DNA of 64,000 nt from Chitinophagales bacterium (GTDB lineage: Bacteria; Bacteroidota; Bacteroidia; Chitinophagales; Chitinophagaceae): positions 1 through 64,000 of the forward strand of contig JAATFV010000038.1 of NCBI GenBank assembly GCA_015655015.1, in the 5' to 3' direction. The notes beneath the pieces were generated by a model. That model saw nothing but the letters and a program-made list of their open reading frames with translations. It had not been told where the DNA came from and ran no database searches. Positions 42,462-51,109 of the stretch are shown in pieces; the stretch's first letter is position 1, and the number at the start of each line of letters is the position of its first letter. A program made the translations under genes and the position numbers.

Positions 42462-43187
42462 ATGAAGACAATCGCTATGATCCCGGCCCGTTATGCTGCT
42501 ACCCGGTTCCCTGCCAAATTAATGCAGGTGCTGGGAAAAAAGACGGTGATCCGGCATACTTATGACAATACCCTCGCAACCGGTTTATTCGACGAGGTGG
42601 TAGTGGTTACCGACAGTGAGATCATATACCGGGAGATATGCGACCATGGCGGTAAAGCTAAAATGAGCATTCGGTCTCATGAGAGCGGGAGCGACCGTAT
42701 TGCGGAAGCCGTCGGGGAAATGGATGTGGATATTGTCGTAAATGTCCAGGGTGACGAGCCTTTTGTTCAGCGCGCCCCCCTGGAAAAACTACTGGCCGTT
42801 TTCGAAGGAGAAGAGGGACGGTCGGTACAGGTAGGATCCCTGGTACAGGTGATGAAAGAGCAACAGCTTATTGAAGACCCCAACTACGTAAAAGTCGCCC
42901 TGGATAAAAAAAATAATGCCCTGTTCTTTAGCCGCAGCGTAATCCCTTATCCCCGCGATGCAGCTGCAGCCCGCACGTATTATGAACATATCGGGGTATA
43001 TGCTTTTCGCAAGCAGGCCCTGCTTCAATTTACCGGCTGGCCTGTAAGTCCCCTGGAAGCAATTGAAAAAATAGAATGCCTTCGTTACCTGGAGAATGGT
43101 ATCCCGATCAGGATGGTCATTACAGAATATATGGGTGTGGAGATCGACACGCCGGCTGACCTGGAAAGAGCGGCGAAACTCCTTTAA
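42462..43187 (+). CDS. kdsB: CMP-Kdo synthetase (3-deoxy-manno-octulosonate cytidylyltransferase)
   Basis: The 241-residue enzyme activates Kdo with CTP for lipopolysaccharide core synthesis. Motifs: IPARYAATRFPAKLM (CTP loop), NVQGDEPFV (metal and sugar site), and IGVYAFRKQALLQF to PLEAIEKIECLRYLE. Length and start are normal. KdnB, the Kdo 8-oxidase, is encoded 1.1 kb downstream with a ROK kinase gene between, so this strand may serve Kdo or 8-amino-Kdo activation. The gene ends at a run of hairpins. Confidence 0.96.
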   Translation: MKTIAMIPARYAATRFPAKLMQVLGKKTVIRHTYDNTLATGLFDEVVVVTDSEIIYREICDHGGKAKMSIRSHESGSDRIAEAVGEMDVDIVVNVQGDEPFVQRAPLEKLLAVFEGEEGRSVQVGSLVQVMKEQQLIEDPNYVKVALDKKNNALFFSRSVIPYPRDAAAARTYYEHIGVYAFRKQALLQFTGWPVSPLEAIEKIECLRYLENGIPIRMVITEYMGVEIDTPADLERAAKLL

Positions 43188-43286
43188 CCGGGCTTTGCCC
43201 GGTTGTGAACAAGGCCTACGGCCTGTTCACAGACATCATGCGAATTCCTGCAAGAATTACATTCTAACTAATTCTTGCAGGAATTC
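43186..43286. repeat. Palindromic element, copy G: two hairpins and an 18-bp palindrome
   Basis: AACCGGGC-ttt-GCCCGGTT (43186-43204) directly follows the kdsB stop. Next is TGTGAACA-a-GGCC-tac-GGCC-TGTTCACA (43204-43231). After the bridge GACATCATGC comes a perfect inverted repeat with 18-bp arms, GAATTCCTGCAAGAATTA (43242-43259) and its complement (43269-43286), loop CATTCTAAC. The order short hairpin, CATCAT word, long palindrome equals that of copies A and E. Confidence 0.6.
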
Positions 43287-43333
43287 ATCAGTTTTGCAAA
43301 ATGCTAAAAGGAGGATTTCCTACATTTAGCCTC

Positions 43334-44248
43334 ATGAATCAAGCATTATGGGGCCTCGACCTCGGCGGAACGAAGATCGAAGGCGTTATTCTCGAATCTA
43401 TTGACAATCCTGTTCCTCTTATCAGGACCCGGGTAGACACCGAAGGTTCCAAAGGGTATGAGCATATCATCGGGCAGATCGCCAGGCTGGTGGCAGAGAT
43501 GGAACAAAAGTCCGGGCTCAGGCCCCGCTCCATCGGCATCGGTACTCCCGGGGTGCTGGACCCTACCCTGCTGACCATGAAAAACAGCAATACCACGGCG
43601 CTGAACGGTATGCCCCTGCAAAAAGACCTGGAAGCACGGCTGCAGCTACCCGTCGTGTTGGCAAATGATGCCAATTGTTTTGCCCTGGCCGAGACTCATT
43701 GGGGAGTGGTCAAACAAAAAGCTCCCGGGGCAAAGATGGTTTTTGGTATTATTATGGGGACAGGCGTCGGAGGAGGCGTCGTAATCGATGGAAAGATCTG
43801 GAACGGCCGTCATGGGATCGCCGGCGAATGGGGACATAATTTCCTGGACGAATCCGGAGGTCCCTGTTATTGCGGCAAGACCGGTTGTGTAGAAACAGTT
43901 ATTTCCGGCCCTGCCCTGGAAAGATATTATACCAGCCTTACCGGCCAGCCAATAAAATTAAAGGAAATTTCTTCCCGTCACCAGGCCGGCTCCGATCCCG
44001 CGGCCACAAAAACGATCGAACGGCTTTGCCATTTTTTTGGCAAAGGGGTCTCTGTCATTACGAACATGCTGGACCCGGACGTCATCGTGGTAGGCGGGGG
44101 CGTAGGCAACATGGATGAGCTTTATACCATGGGATTACAGTCCCTGGAGCAATTCATTTTTAACAACAGGGTAGAGGTTCCCCTGCTAAAACCCAGCCTT
44201 GGGGATAGCGCCGGGGTCTTCGGCGCCGCCGCATTGGTGGTCGATTAA
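43334..44248 (+). CDS. ROK-family sugar kinase
   Basis: The 304-residue protein starts at ATG 43334 (MNQALWGLDLGGTKIEGV); a TACATTTA box ends 5 nt before it. ROK features: phosphate loop DLGGTKIEG, sugar-site ANDANCFALAE, GTGVGGGVV, GEWGHNFLD and the zinc motif CYCGKTGCVE. Substrates of the family include glucose, N-acetylglucosamine, N-acetylmannosamine and fructose; the sequence alone does not decide. Coexistence with nagA and kdsB hints at amino-sugar phosphorylation. Confidence 0.9.
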   Translation: MNQALWGLDLGGTKIEGVILESIDNPVPLIRTRVDTEGSKGYEHIIGQIARLVAEMEQKSGLRPRSIGIGTPGVLDPTLLTMKNSNTTALNGMPLQKDLEARLQLPVVLANDANCFALAETHWGVVKQKAPGAKMVFGIIMGTGVGGGVVIDGKIWNGRHGIAGEWGHNFLDESGGPCYCGKTGCVETVISGPALERYYTSLTGQPIKLKEISSRHQAGSDPAATKTIERLCHFFGKGVSVITNMLDPDVIVVGGGVGNMDELYTMGLQSLEQFIFNNRVEVPLLKPSLGDSAGVFGAAALVVD

Positions 44249-44264
44249 CAATCCCTTATTTTTG
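44234..44264 (+). promoter_or_regulatory. kdnB promoter
   Basis: TTGG (44234-44237), 19-nt spacer and TATTTTTG (44257-44264), 20 nt before the ATG. The -33 part lies inside the end of the ROK gene. Confidence 0.5.
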
Positions 44265-44284
44265 CAGCTCAAATAAATTTCCAT

Positions 44285-45358
44285 ATGAAATTCCGGAATT
44301 TTAAAATGGTTGGTTATGTTGTCTATGGACGGGGAAGCTTTAACCAGCTCGATGAAATTTTAGCTCCTCAGCGCAAAGGAGATGCCCCCATTATTTTTCT
44401 ATTAGATCATTTCTTCGAAAATAAGCCCCTGGCTAAACGCATCCCGCTCCGGGGGAAGGACAAGATTATCCTGGTAGACGTAAGTTATGAGCCTAAAACT
44501 ACCTATGTCGACAAGCTTGCCGCCGACCTTAAACAGGAATTTGGTACGGTCAGCGGGATCGTAGGCATCGGGGGCGGCTCTGCTATGGACCTTGCCAAGG
44601 CTGTTTCCCTTATGATGACCAACTCCGGCTCTTCCGCCGATTACCAGGGCTGGGACCTGGTAAAACTTCCCGGTGTATATAAAGCAGGCATTCCCACTCT
44701 CAGCGGTACAGGAGCAGAAGTTTCCAGGACCACGGTCCTGACAGGCCCTACTAAAAAGCTGGGAATGAACTCCGATTTCACTCCTTTCGACCAGATCGTC
44801 CTGGACCCGGAACTGACGGCCGATGCGCCGGCCAACCAGCGTTTCTATACCGGCATGGATTGTTATATTCATTGCATCGAGAGCCTGCAGGGTAGTTACA
44901 TCAATGAATTCAGTAAATCTTACGGCGAAAAAGCCCTGCAATTATGCCAGGAGGTCTTCGTCCGGAAAACAGGTTGGGACGAGATCAATGACGACCAGCT
45001 GATGATGGCCTCTTATGCCGGCGGAATGAGCATCGCTTATTCCCAGGTGGGTGTGGCCCATGCCGTAAGTTATGGCCTGGCTTATCTCCTGGGTACCAAA
45101 CACGGAATAGGCAATTGCATCGTATTCGACAAATTGGAGGAATTTTACCGGGACGGTGTCTATGAATTTAAAAAGATGGTGGAAAAAAACAAGATCGACA
45201 TCCCGCAACATATCACAAAAGGGCTCAGCGATGAACAATTCAACGCCATGATTGACGTTTCCTTAGTGATGAAGCCTTTATGGGAAAATGCCCTGGGACC
45301 CAACTGGGAAAAGATCATGACCCGGGACAGGTTGAGGGCTTTATACGAAAAATTGTAG
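44285..45358 (+). CDS. kdnB: Iron-containing alcohol dehydrogenase, probable Kdo 8-oxidase KdnB
   Basis: The 357-residue protein is a group III dehydrogenase: NAD-binding GIVGIGGGSAMDLAKA, TLSGTGAEVSRTTVL, and metal ligands in GMDCYIHCIESL, GVAHAVSYGL and GTKHGIGN. The N-terminus MKFRNFKMVGYVVYGRGSFN and length match KdnB, which oxidises the C8 hydroxyl of Kdo before amination by KdnA to give 8-amino-Kdo. kdsB nearby supports this. No aminotransferase gene (kdnA) is in the window, so the pathway must be completed elsewhere or the call is wrong. Confidence 0.8.
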   Translation: MKFRNFKMVGYVVYGRGSFNQLDEILAPQRKGDAPIIFLLDHFFENKPLAKRIPLRGKDKIILVDVSYEPKTTYVDKLAADLKQEFGTVSGIVGIGGGSAMDLAKAVSLMMTNSGSSADYQGWDLVKLPGVYKAGIPTLSGTGAEVSRTTVLTGPTKKLGMNSDFTPFDQIVLDPELTADAPANQRFYTGMDCYIHCIESLQGSYINEFSKSYGEKALQLCQEVFVRKTGWDEINDDQLMMASYAGGMSIAYSQVGVAHAVSYGLAYLLGTKHGIGNCIVFDKLEEFYRDGVYEFKKMVEKNKIDIPQHITKGLSDEQFNAMIDVSLVMKPLWENALGPNWEKIMTRDRLRALYEKL

Positions 45359-45388
45359 GCCGGTTCAGTACAAATAAAACCTTTACAG

Positions 45389-46309
45389 ATGAAAATGTCC
45401 TTTTTTTACAGGAGGGGGCCCCTGGTGCTGCTGATTTTTTGCTGCCTCGCCTCCTGTGGAAAAACGAAGCCCGCGGCCACCAACCCGGTCACCCCTTTTC
45501 AGAACCTCATCAACACCGATACCAGCTTCAGTATTTTCCACCGCATGGTGCTTCAGGCCAATGATGCCGGTTTCATCGGCAACGATTCCGTCACTTTCCT
45601 GATCCCCACCAATGACGCTTTCCGCCTGGCCGGTTATAATGAGGATGCCCTCGATACATTCCCTTCTTCCGTGGCAAACAGGTTGATCAGCTATTCCTAT
45701 ATCCGTTCCAGGGCAATTCCCGACGGCAATACTTATGCGGGTTATTCCACTCAGCTGGGCTACACCCTTTATGGAATGACGGACGCCGCTCATCAGCGCT
45801 GGTTCAACGGCATTCCCGTTACGGGAGATACGGTGAATGCAGGGAACGTTCTGGTGTACAGGCTCTCGGCCCCTTTGCAGCCCCCGGCGGATTCCCTGGC
45901 TCTTTTACTGAGTAACGACAGCTCGCTTACTTTTCTGGCGGAGGTCTTCCGGCGGACCAATCTTGACTCTCTCGTCTCCTCCGGCAGCTTTACGCTGCTG
46001 GCGCCGGTCAACAGCGCTTTTATAGCAGCCGGTTACGACAGTGTCGGGGCCATTGACGCGGCAGACTCCGGCGCCCTGGCCCAGCTGGTGAAATACCATA
46101 CCCTCACCGGGGAATATTTTACCAATATCCTGATGGGCGTGAGCACGGCTCCTACCTTGCAGGGCAGCTCCGTGACGGTAAACGGCCAGAACGGGGGCTT
46201 GCAATTTTCCGGCCCGAACAATCCGGCTCCGGCCAATTGGTTATCGGGCAATCAGCTGGCCGGTAGTACCCTTATTGTCCATCGTATCGACCGGGTGTTG
46301 TCTCCTTAA
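45389..46309 (+). CDS. FAS1 (fasciclin) domain lipoprotein
   Basis: The 306-residue protein has a lipoprotein signal with lipobox LASC at the cysteine of CGKTKP. It contains two FAS1 domains: about 38-165 (SFSIFHRMVLQANDAGF, TFLIPTNDAF) and about 170-305 (SLTFLAEVFRRTNLDSL, FTLLAPVNSAF). FAS1 domains mediate adhesion. In Bacteroidota such lipoproteins are often surface-exposed or tied to SusCD-like systems; no such genes are adjacent. It follows kdnB by 30 bp. Confidence 0.9.
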   Translation: MKMSFFYRRGPLVLLIFCCLASCGKTKPAATNPVTPFQNLINTDTSFSIFHRMVLQANDAGFIGNDSVTFLIPTNDAFRLAGYNEDALDTFPSSVANRLISYSYIRSRAIPDGNTYAGYSTQLGYTLYGMTDAAHQRWFNGIPVTGDTVNAGNVLVYRLSAPLQPPADSLALLLSNDSSLTFLAEVFRRTNLDSLVSSGSFTLLAPVNSAFIAAGYDSVGAIDAADSGALAQLVKYHTLTGEYFTNILMGVSTAPTLQGSSVTVNGQNGGLQFSGPNNPAPANWLSGNQLAGSTLIVHRIDRVLSP

Positions 46310-46363
46310 CCGGCTTCCTTAATCGGCTTGCCACACGCTCCTCTACCTCCGGTTAGCCTTCTT

Positions 46364-46442
46364 CCCCTCTTAAAGAGGGGATTCTATCTATTTAAGACGT
46401 ATATATAAGTCTCAAGAAATTAATACACCCTCTTTAGGGTGT
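46364..46442. repeat. C4/G4 palindromes before mgtE
   Basis: CCCCTCTT-a-AAGAGGGG (46364-46380) and ACACCCT-cttt-AGGGTGT (46425-46442). The loop of the second contains the TTTA that serves as the mgtE -33 box. Same family as the C-run/G-run palindromes at 47839-47852, 48378-48390 and 48476-48502. Confidence 0.6.
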
Positions 46443-46464
46443 AGGGGGGTTTTCTGTATTTTTG
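46433..46464 (+). promoter_or_regulatory. mgtE promoter
   Basis: TTTA (46433-46436), 20-nt spacer and TATTTTTG (46457-46464), 4 nt before the ATG, so no room for a leader or magnesium riboswitch. A hairpin covers the -33 box. Confidence 0.55.
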
Positions 46465-46468
46465 AAGT

Positions 46469-47836
46469 ATGCTCAACCTGAAGGATATTAAAAATCTGCT
46501 GCAGCACAACCGCATCACCGAGTTTGTAAAGTTAAACAAGCTCACGCCCCGTGACATTGCGGACTTCACTAACCGGTACAGTCAGTGGGCCGTAAAACTG
46601 TTCCAGCACCTGGATACCAAGAGTGCGGCACGGGCTTTTAAATTCCTTCGGAGGAAAAAGCAGGAAGATATCATCAAATCCCTTCCGGAAGAGAAGGCAG
46701 CAGAACTGCTGAATGCCTTGCAGCCGGACGACCGGACCGCCTTCCTCTCCGAACTTTCCGGTAATTCCGTGAAAGAATTGCTGAAAGTCCTGACGCCGGA
46801 GCTCCGCGCTGAAACCCTGGAATTGCTGGGGTACGCAGAAGGATCGGTTGGAAGGCTGATGACGCCGGATTATGTATCCATAAAAACCAATGAGACCTGC
46901 CAGGATGTGCTGAATATAATCCGGCAACGGGGAAAAGCGACAGAGAACCTGAATTTCCTTTTTGTATTAGATGACAAGGGTGTCCTGATCGATGACATCA
47001 ATATCAAGGATTTCCTGGTGGTGGACCCGGGCACTACGGTAGCTCAGATCATGGACTACCAGTTTATTGCCCTGAAAGTTAACGACGGGCAGAGTTCAGC
47101 GATCAAAGTGTTTCGGAATAACAGCCGTTTCGCTTTGCCCGTAATAGATGATAATGGGATCCTGCTCGGTGTAGTCACGCTGGATGATGTGCTGCGACTG
47201 GCGGAATCGGACAGCACACGGGAAATACAAAAGATCGGGGGTTCGGAAGCCCTGGATGAGCCATATACTACCATCTCCTTCTTCAGCCTGGTCCGCAAAC
47301 GGGCCGGCTGGCTGATCATCTTATTCCTCGGGGAAATGTTGACGGCCACGGCAATGGGCCATTTTGAAGGGGAGATCAGTAAAGCCGTCGTGCTGGCGCT
47401 TTTTATTCCGCTGATCATTTCCAGCGGGGGTAATTCCGGCAGCCAGGCTTCTTCGATCATCATCCGCGCTATGGCCCTGGGTGAGATCAGTTTCAGGGAT
47501 TGGTGGCGGGTCATACGCCGCGAAGTGCTCTCCGGACTGGTGCTTGGCACGATCCTGGGCATTGTCGGCTTTCTCCGGGTCTTTATCTGGCAGGAGTTTC
47601 ACCTGTATGACTATGGCGTGCACTGGATCAAAGTTGCCGCTACCGTTTTTTTCTCGCTGATCGGTGTCGTGATGTGGGGAACGATGTCCGGCAGCATGCT
47701 GCCGCTGATCCTGAAAAAGCTGGGCGCCGATCCGGCCGCCTCTTCTGCTCCTTTTGTCGCTACCCTGGTGGATGTGACAGGACTGATCATTTACTTTACC
47801 GTCGCATACATCATCATGCAGGGGACGTTGCTATAG
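46469..47836 (+). CDS. mgtE: Magnesium transporter MgtE
   Basis: The 455-residue protein has the full MgtE layout: N-terminal superhelical domain (about 1-130), a CBS pair (about 131-255, VGRLMTPDYVSIKTNETCQ and the second CBS ending VTLDDVLRLAES), and a C-terminal membrane domain of five helices with the pore signature GNSGSQASSIIIRAMALGEI. Mg2+ binding to the cytoplasmic part closes the channel. The gene's 3' end overlaps the DUF2480 gene by 23 bp, tail to tail. Confidence 0.96.
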   Translation: MLNLKDIKNLLQHNRITEFVKLNKLTPRDIADFTNRYSQWAVKLFQHLDTKSAARAFKFLRRKKQEDIIKSLPEEKAAELLNALQPDDRTAFLSELSGNSVKELLKVLTPELRAETLELLGYAEGSVGRLMTPDYVSIKTNETCQDVLNIIRQRGKATENLNFLFVLDDKGVLIDDINIKDFLVVDPGTTVAQIMDYQFIALKVNDGQSSAIKVFRNNSRFALPVIDDNGILLGVVTLDDVLRLAESDSTREIQKIGGSEALDEPYTTISFFSLVRKRAGWLIILFLGEMLTATAMGHFEGEISKAVVLALFIPLIISSGGNSGSQASSIIIRAMALGEISFRDWWRVIRREVLSGLVLGTILGIVGFLRVFIWQEFHLYDYGVHWIKVAATVFFSLIGVVMWGTMSGSMLPLILKKLGADPAASSAPFVATLVDVTGLIIYFTVAYIIMQGTLL

Positions 47837-48365
47837 CTCCCCCTTTAGGGGGAAGGGGGGTGGATTTCTTGTAAACGGGCACGGTGCTGCAAGGCTCCCC
47901 GTACATAATACTTTTTACGACCGGTCTCAATCTCCGGGTGATCTCCATATAGGCAAAAGCGCCGACAGGCAGGTCGCCGCATCCCTTTACCACAATTCGT
48001 TTATCCGTAAATTCATTGATATCGATGGCTGCGATCCGTTTCAGAAAAGTTTGCTGCAGGGCCGTTTGTTCGTCGCCCATTATAATGTCTTTTGCAAAAG
48101 GCTGCAAATAGACAGCGATCAGCATATAGGCCCATAAAGGAATAATGGCATCTGCCGTACAGGTAACGGCAACGACCTTATCCTGGTACCCGGCCCAGTC
48201 CGTATTTTGCAAGGCTGCCCGGAATTCCTTTTCCTTAAGGATCATCTCCCGGAACAAGTAGGGTTTCAGATCGAACAGCAGGATTTCTTCTTTGGGATAA
48301 TAGTCCTCCAGGTCGAGCGTATAGAGCGTACTCTGCGCTACTTTGTTAATGATCTCTTCACTCAT
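47814..48365 (-). CDS. DUF2480 protein
   Basis: The 183-residue protein (MSEEIINKVAQSTLYTLDLEDY) belongs to DUF2480, found in Bacteroidota; it has conserved FDLKPYLFREMILKEKEFR and KGCGDLPVGAFAYMEITRRL segments. Function is unknown. The last ~16 residues (STPLPPKGGAIATSPA) are encoded by a C-run/G-run palindrome plus the end of mgtE on the other strand, so the C-terminus has been extended by repeat DNA. A TATCTTTA box on this strand at 48420-48427 may be the promoter. Confidence 0.82.
   Translation of the reverse strand: MSEEIINKVAQSTLYTLDLEDYYPKEEILLFDLKPYLFREMILKEKEFRAALQNTDWAGYQDKVVAVTCTADAIIPLWAYMLIAVYLQPFAKDIIMGDEQTALQQTFLKRIAAIDINEFTDKRIVVKGCGDLPVGAFAYMEITRRLRPVVKSIMYGEPCSTVPVYKKSTPLPPKGGAIATSPA
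47839..47852. repeat. CCCCC-ttta-GGGGG palindrome
   Basis: Lies 2 bp after the mgtE stop and is followed by GAAGGGGGG; it doubles as the coding sequence for the DUF2480 tail. Likely a terminator for mgtE. Confidence 0.55.
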
Positions 48366-48439
48366 ATACCTCCCATCCCCCTAAAAGGGGCGTTTAAATT
48401 TATAAATACTTTTACTCTATAAAGATACTAAAACAAAAA

Positions 48440-48467
48440 TCCTCCGGACATGTTCATATCCGGAGGA
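48440..48467 (-). terminator. Rho-independent terminator of the PpiD-like gene
   Basis: On the minus strand, perfect 9-bp arms TCCTCCGGA / TCCGGAGGA around a 10-nt loop are followed by ATTTTTGTTTT. Lies 49 bp after the gene's stop codon. Confidence 0.8.
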
Positions 48468-48475
48468 CCTTAGCT

Positions 48476-48502
48476 CCCCCTTTAGGAATTCCCCTTTAGG
48501 GG
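48476..48502. repeat. C-run/G-run palindrome
   Basis: CCCCC-tttagg then CCCC-ttta-GGGG (48491-48502). A related CCCC-taaaa-GGGG lies at 48378-48390 in front of the DUF2480 start. Confidence 0.5.
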
Positions 48503-48515
48503 CAGGGGGTGGATG

Positions 48516-50663
48516 TTAAAAGAATTTACCTCTGTCATCCTTAACAGTAGCCAGCTTTCGCAGCGCATCGACCAGGGTGTAGGTGATCCTGCTCCTTTGT
48601 TGCTGCTCCTGCATGAATCGCTGCTGTTGTAAGTCCGCGTTAGGATTGGAGATGGCGCCTACGTTTTCCACTTTTATAAGGAACACGCCTCCGTTCCCGG
48701 CGATGGGAGAAGATACCGGCTTGCCGGCCAATTGTTTGTTAAAGGCTGAGCCGACGACCCTGGCTTCCTGTCCTGCATTAGGGATCATCGGAGAAGCGAA
48801 TAATATGCTGTCTGCTTTTTGAATGGGTTGACCGCTGGCGCTCGCCGCGGCATCAAGCGAAGCCGGCGTACCCAGCTTCTTAATGATAAGTTCAGCCTTC
48901 TTTTGATTGCGCAAAATCGGCTCTATCTGGTTCCTGGCTTTTGCAGCTGTCATTATTCCTTCATGATTGATCTCAGTCACCATCGCCACGACATATTTAT
49001 CTCCGACGGAATATGGCTCCGAAACATTTCCAAGATCTGCATCATAAAGCCAGCGGACCAGCTGACGATTCGGTCCCAGGCCCGGTATGGCGACTTCAGA
49101 AGGTTGGATATCCGGCGCCAGCAATTTCTGCAGGTTCCCTTTTTGAACATTCTGTTCGAATGCTTTCGCATCCCGGCTTTCCCCGGCAAATTGGTTGGCG
49201 GCTCCTGAAGCGGCCTGGTCTGTTTCCGGGCTGGCTTCTATCCTTTTACTCAGGTAGGCTATTTTATAAGCGGTCTCAAAACTCTTTTGATCGAGGATCT
49301 CTACATAATGATACCCGAATTGCGTCTTCAGAATTTTTTTCTCTCCCTTTTGTCCGTTGAAACAAAATTCTCCGAATTCCTTTACCATGCGGTCAGAAGT
49401 AAAATAACCCAGATCTCCGCCTTTTTCCTTACTGCCGGGATCGTCGGATAATTTTGCAGCAACACTATCAAAGCTTTCACCTTTATCAATGAGGCTCTTA
49501 ATACTATCGATCTTCTTTTTAGCAACGCTATCCTCCATAATGGGCTGTCCCGAACGGGGGTCGGTCGTAGCTACCAGTATGTGGCGGGCCCTTACAGAAT
49601 CAGGAAGGGTCTTTTCATCGATTTTTTTAGCAACCACATAATTACCGGCATCCAGGTAGGGTCCGTACAGGCCTCCTTTCGGAAGTGCAAAAATGGAATC
49701 TTTATCAGGCACCTGGATCCTGGATTTTCCCATATAGTTGTCGAGATAAGGGATCTCACTGCCCACGCGGGCAAGGAAGGCTTCCGGATTATCCGATTTA
49801 ACAAAATCAGCTTTGAAGTCATTCAATTGCTGACGCAATTTGGCGCTGTCGCCGGAAGTAGGAGCGGCGTCAAAAGCGACGTAGGCGATGCTGCGGCTTT
49901 CTTCCTGCCTGTATTGATCCTTATGTTTGCTGATATAGTCATTGATCTCTTCATCACTCACCTTCACCGAGCTGTCGGGAATGGTAATGTAAGGTGTATT
50001 CACATAGGAGATAGCAGCTTGCTGGCTGTTATCCGCATTTGACTTTTCTATCATCCATTTAGGGACATATGTACTGTTGGCGAGTAAAGCAGTATATTTT
50101 TCCCGCAGACGCATTTTTATGATCTGGGGAACGGATTCTTCAAAGAACCGGCGGGCGCCTTCATAATTTTTGTCGGCTTTTTTAGCGCCTGTCTTATAGA
50201 TCGACCGGAGCTGATTGATCTGCGCAGCAGCAGCCTGAGCGTCGAAAACACCCGTTTTCGGATCGGTAAATGCCTGTTTGATATCCGGTATGGCATTCAC
50301 ACCTACCAGCATATCATTAACTTCCTTGTCACTGACGTCCAGGCCAAGTGCTGCAAAATCATCGGTTAACACGGCGTCTTCCACCATCTGTTTCCAGACA
50401 TTGTCTCTAATATTCTGCTGCATTCCGTCATTCACCGGATAACCTCTGCTCTTATACTGCTCTTCCTGTTGAGAGACCATCTTCTGAAAATCGTTGTATT
50501 CTATCTTCTCTCCATTAATAGTGCCGACGGTCGTAGAACGATTGCCAAAAAGCTTACTTCTACCTACAAAGGCATCCATTAAGAGAAAGCCGACCAGGCT
50601 TAAAGTAATCAGACCAAAAACTAACCAGCCCGCTTTCTCCCTTAATTGCTGAATAATTGACAT
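48516..50663 (-). CDS. SurA/PpiD-type peptidyl-prolyl isomerase, membrane-anchored
   Basis: The 715-residue protein has one N-terminal membrane helix (about 13-33, WLVFGLITLSLVGFLLMDAF), a SurA-like chaperone N-domain (about 45-330), a parvulin domain (about 350-460, VRARHILVATTDPRSG, GGDLGYFTSDRMVKEF), and a second degenerate parvulin-like part. The design is that of PpiD, a periplasmic foldase anchored to the inner membrane that helps newly exported outer-membrane proteins. It ends with its own terminator. Confidence 0.92.
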   Translation of the reverse strand: MSIIQQLREKAGWLVFGLITLSLVGFLLMDAFVGRSKLFGNRSTTVGTINGEKIEYNDFQKMVSQQEEQYKSRGYPVNDGMQQNIRDNVWKQMVEDAVLTDDFAALGLDVSDKEVNDMLVGVNAIPDIKQAFTDPKTGVFDAQAAAAQINQLRSIYKTGAKKADKNYEGARRFFEESVPQIIKMRLREKYTALLANSTYVPKWMIEKSNADNSQQAAISYVNTPYITIPDSSVKVSDEEINDYISKHKDQYRQEESRSIAYVAFDAAPTSGDSAKLRQQLNDFKADFVKSDNPEAFLARVGSEIPYLDNYMGKSRIQVPDKDSIFALPKGGLYGPYLDAGNYVVAKKIDEKTLPDSVRARHILVATTDPRSGQPIMEDSVAKKKIDSIKSLIDKGESFDSVAAKLSDDPGSKEKGGDLGYFTSDRMVKEFGEFCFNGQKGEKKILKTQFGYHYVEILDQKSFETAYKIAYLSKRIEASPETDQAASGAANQFAGESRDAKAFEQNVQKGNLQKLLAPDIQPSEVAIPGLGPNRQLVRWLYDADLGNVSEPYSVGDKYVVAMVTEINHEGIMTAAKARNQIEPILRNQKKAELIIKKLGTPASLDAAASASGQPIQKADSILFASPMIPNAGQEARVVGSAFNKQLAGKPVSSPIAGNGGVFLIKVENVGAISNPNADLQQQRFMQEQQQRSRITYTLVDALRKLATVKDDRGKFF

Positions 50664-51109
50664 ACTCTATATTATTATGTACGATTTTTGAAAATGTTCG
50701 GTGATTTTTTTTCGTCAACTCCCTTTTGCCAGCATGCTTTGCTCAGTTATGGACAAAACTCTTCCCGACGTCTTTTTAAAACGGATGGCAAAAATAGGGG
50801 AAAAAAGATTATTAACAAATTGTGGAAAATAAGCGAAATAAGCTCCTATTCTGCGTTTTAAACAGCGATTAAAGACATTGGGACCACCCGATCCGGATCC
50901 GGAGAAAACAATATACTATGCCCGGGTGTACATTCGTTCTTTTGTAAAGAGGGCTTTCTTTTACCCGGGGAGGTCCGGACATGCGTGATCCGCGATATTA
51001 ATGACCCTGTCTTTCAGTAAATCGTGTCTTTGATAAAAACAGGAAATTTTTTTTACGTCAGCCCGTGAAACCCCCAAGCACGCTGTGTGAAACTCTAATG
51101 AACAAGGGG
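50664..51109. other. Non-coding region left of the candidate origin
   Basis: No convincing gene. It holds the upstream region of the PpiD-like gene, a TGTGGAAAA word near 50820 (DnaA-box-like with mismatches) and GC-rich patches around 50880-50960. Neither strand carries an open frame with family character. Confidence 0.5.

Noticed and set aside
46310..46468. Magnesium riboswitch ahead of mgtE
   Set aside because: The promoter box ends 4 nt before the start codon, leaving no leader RNA.
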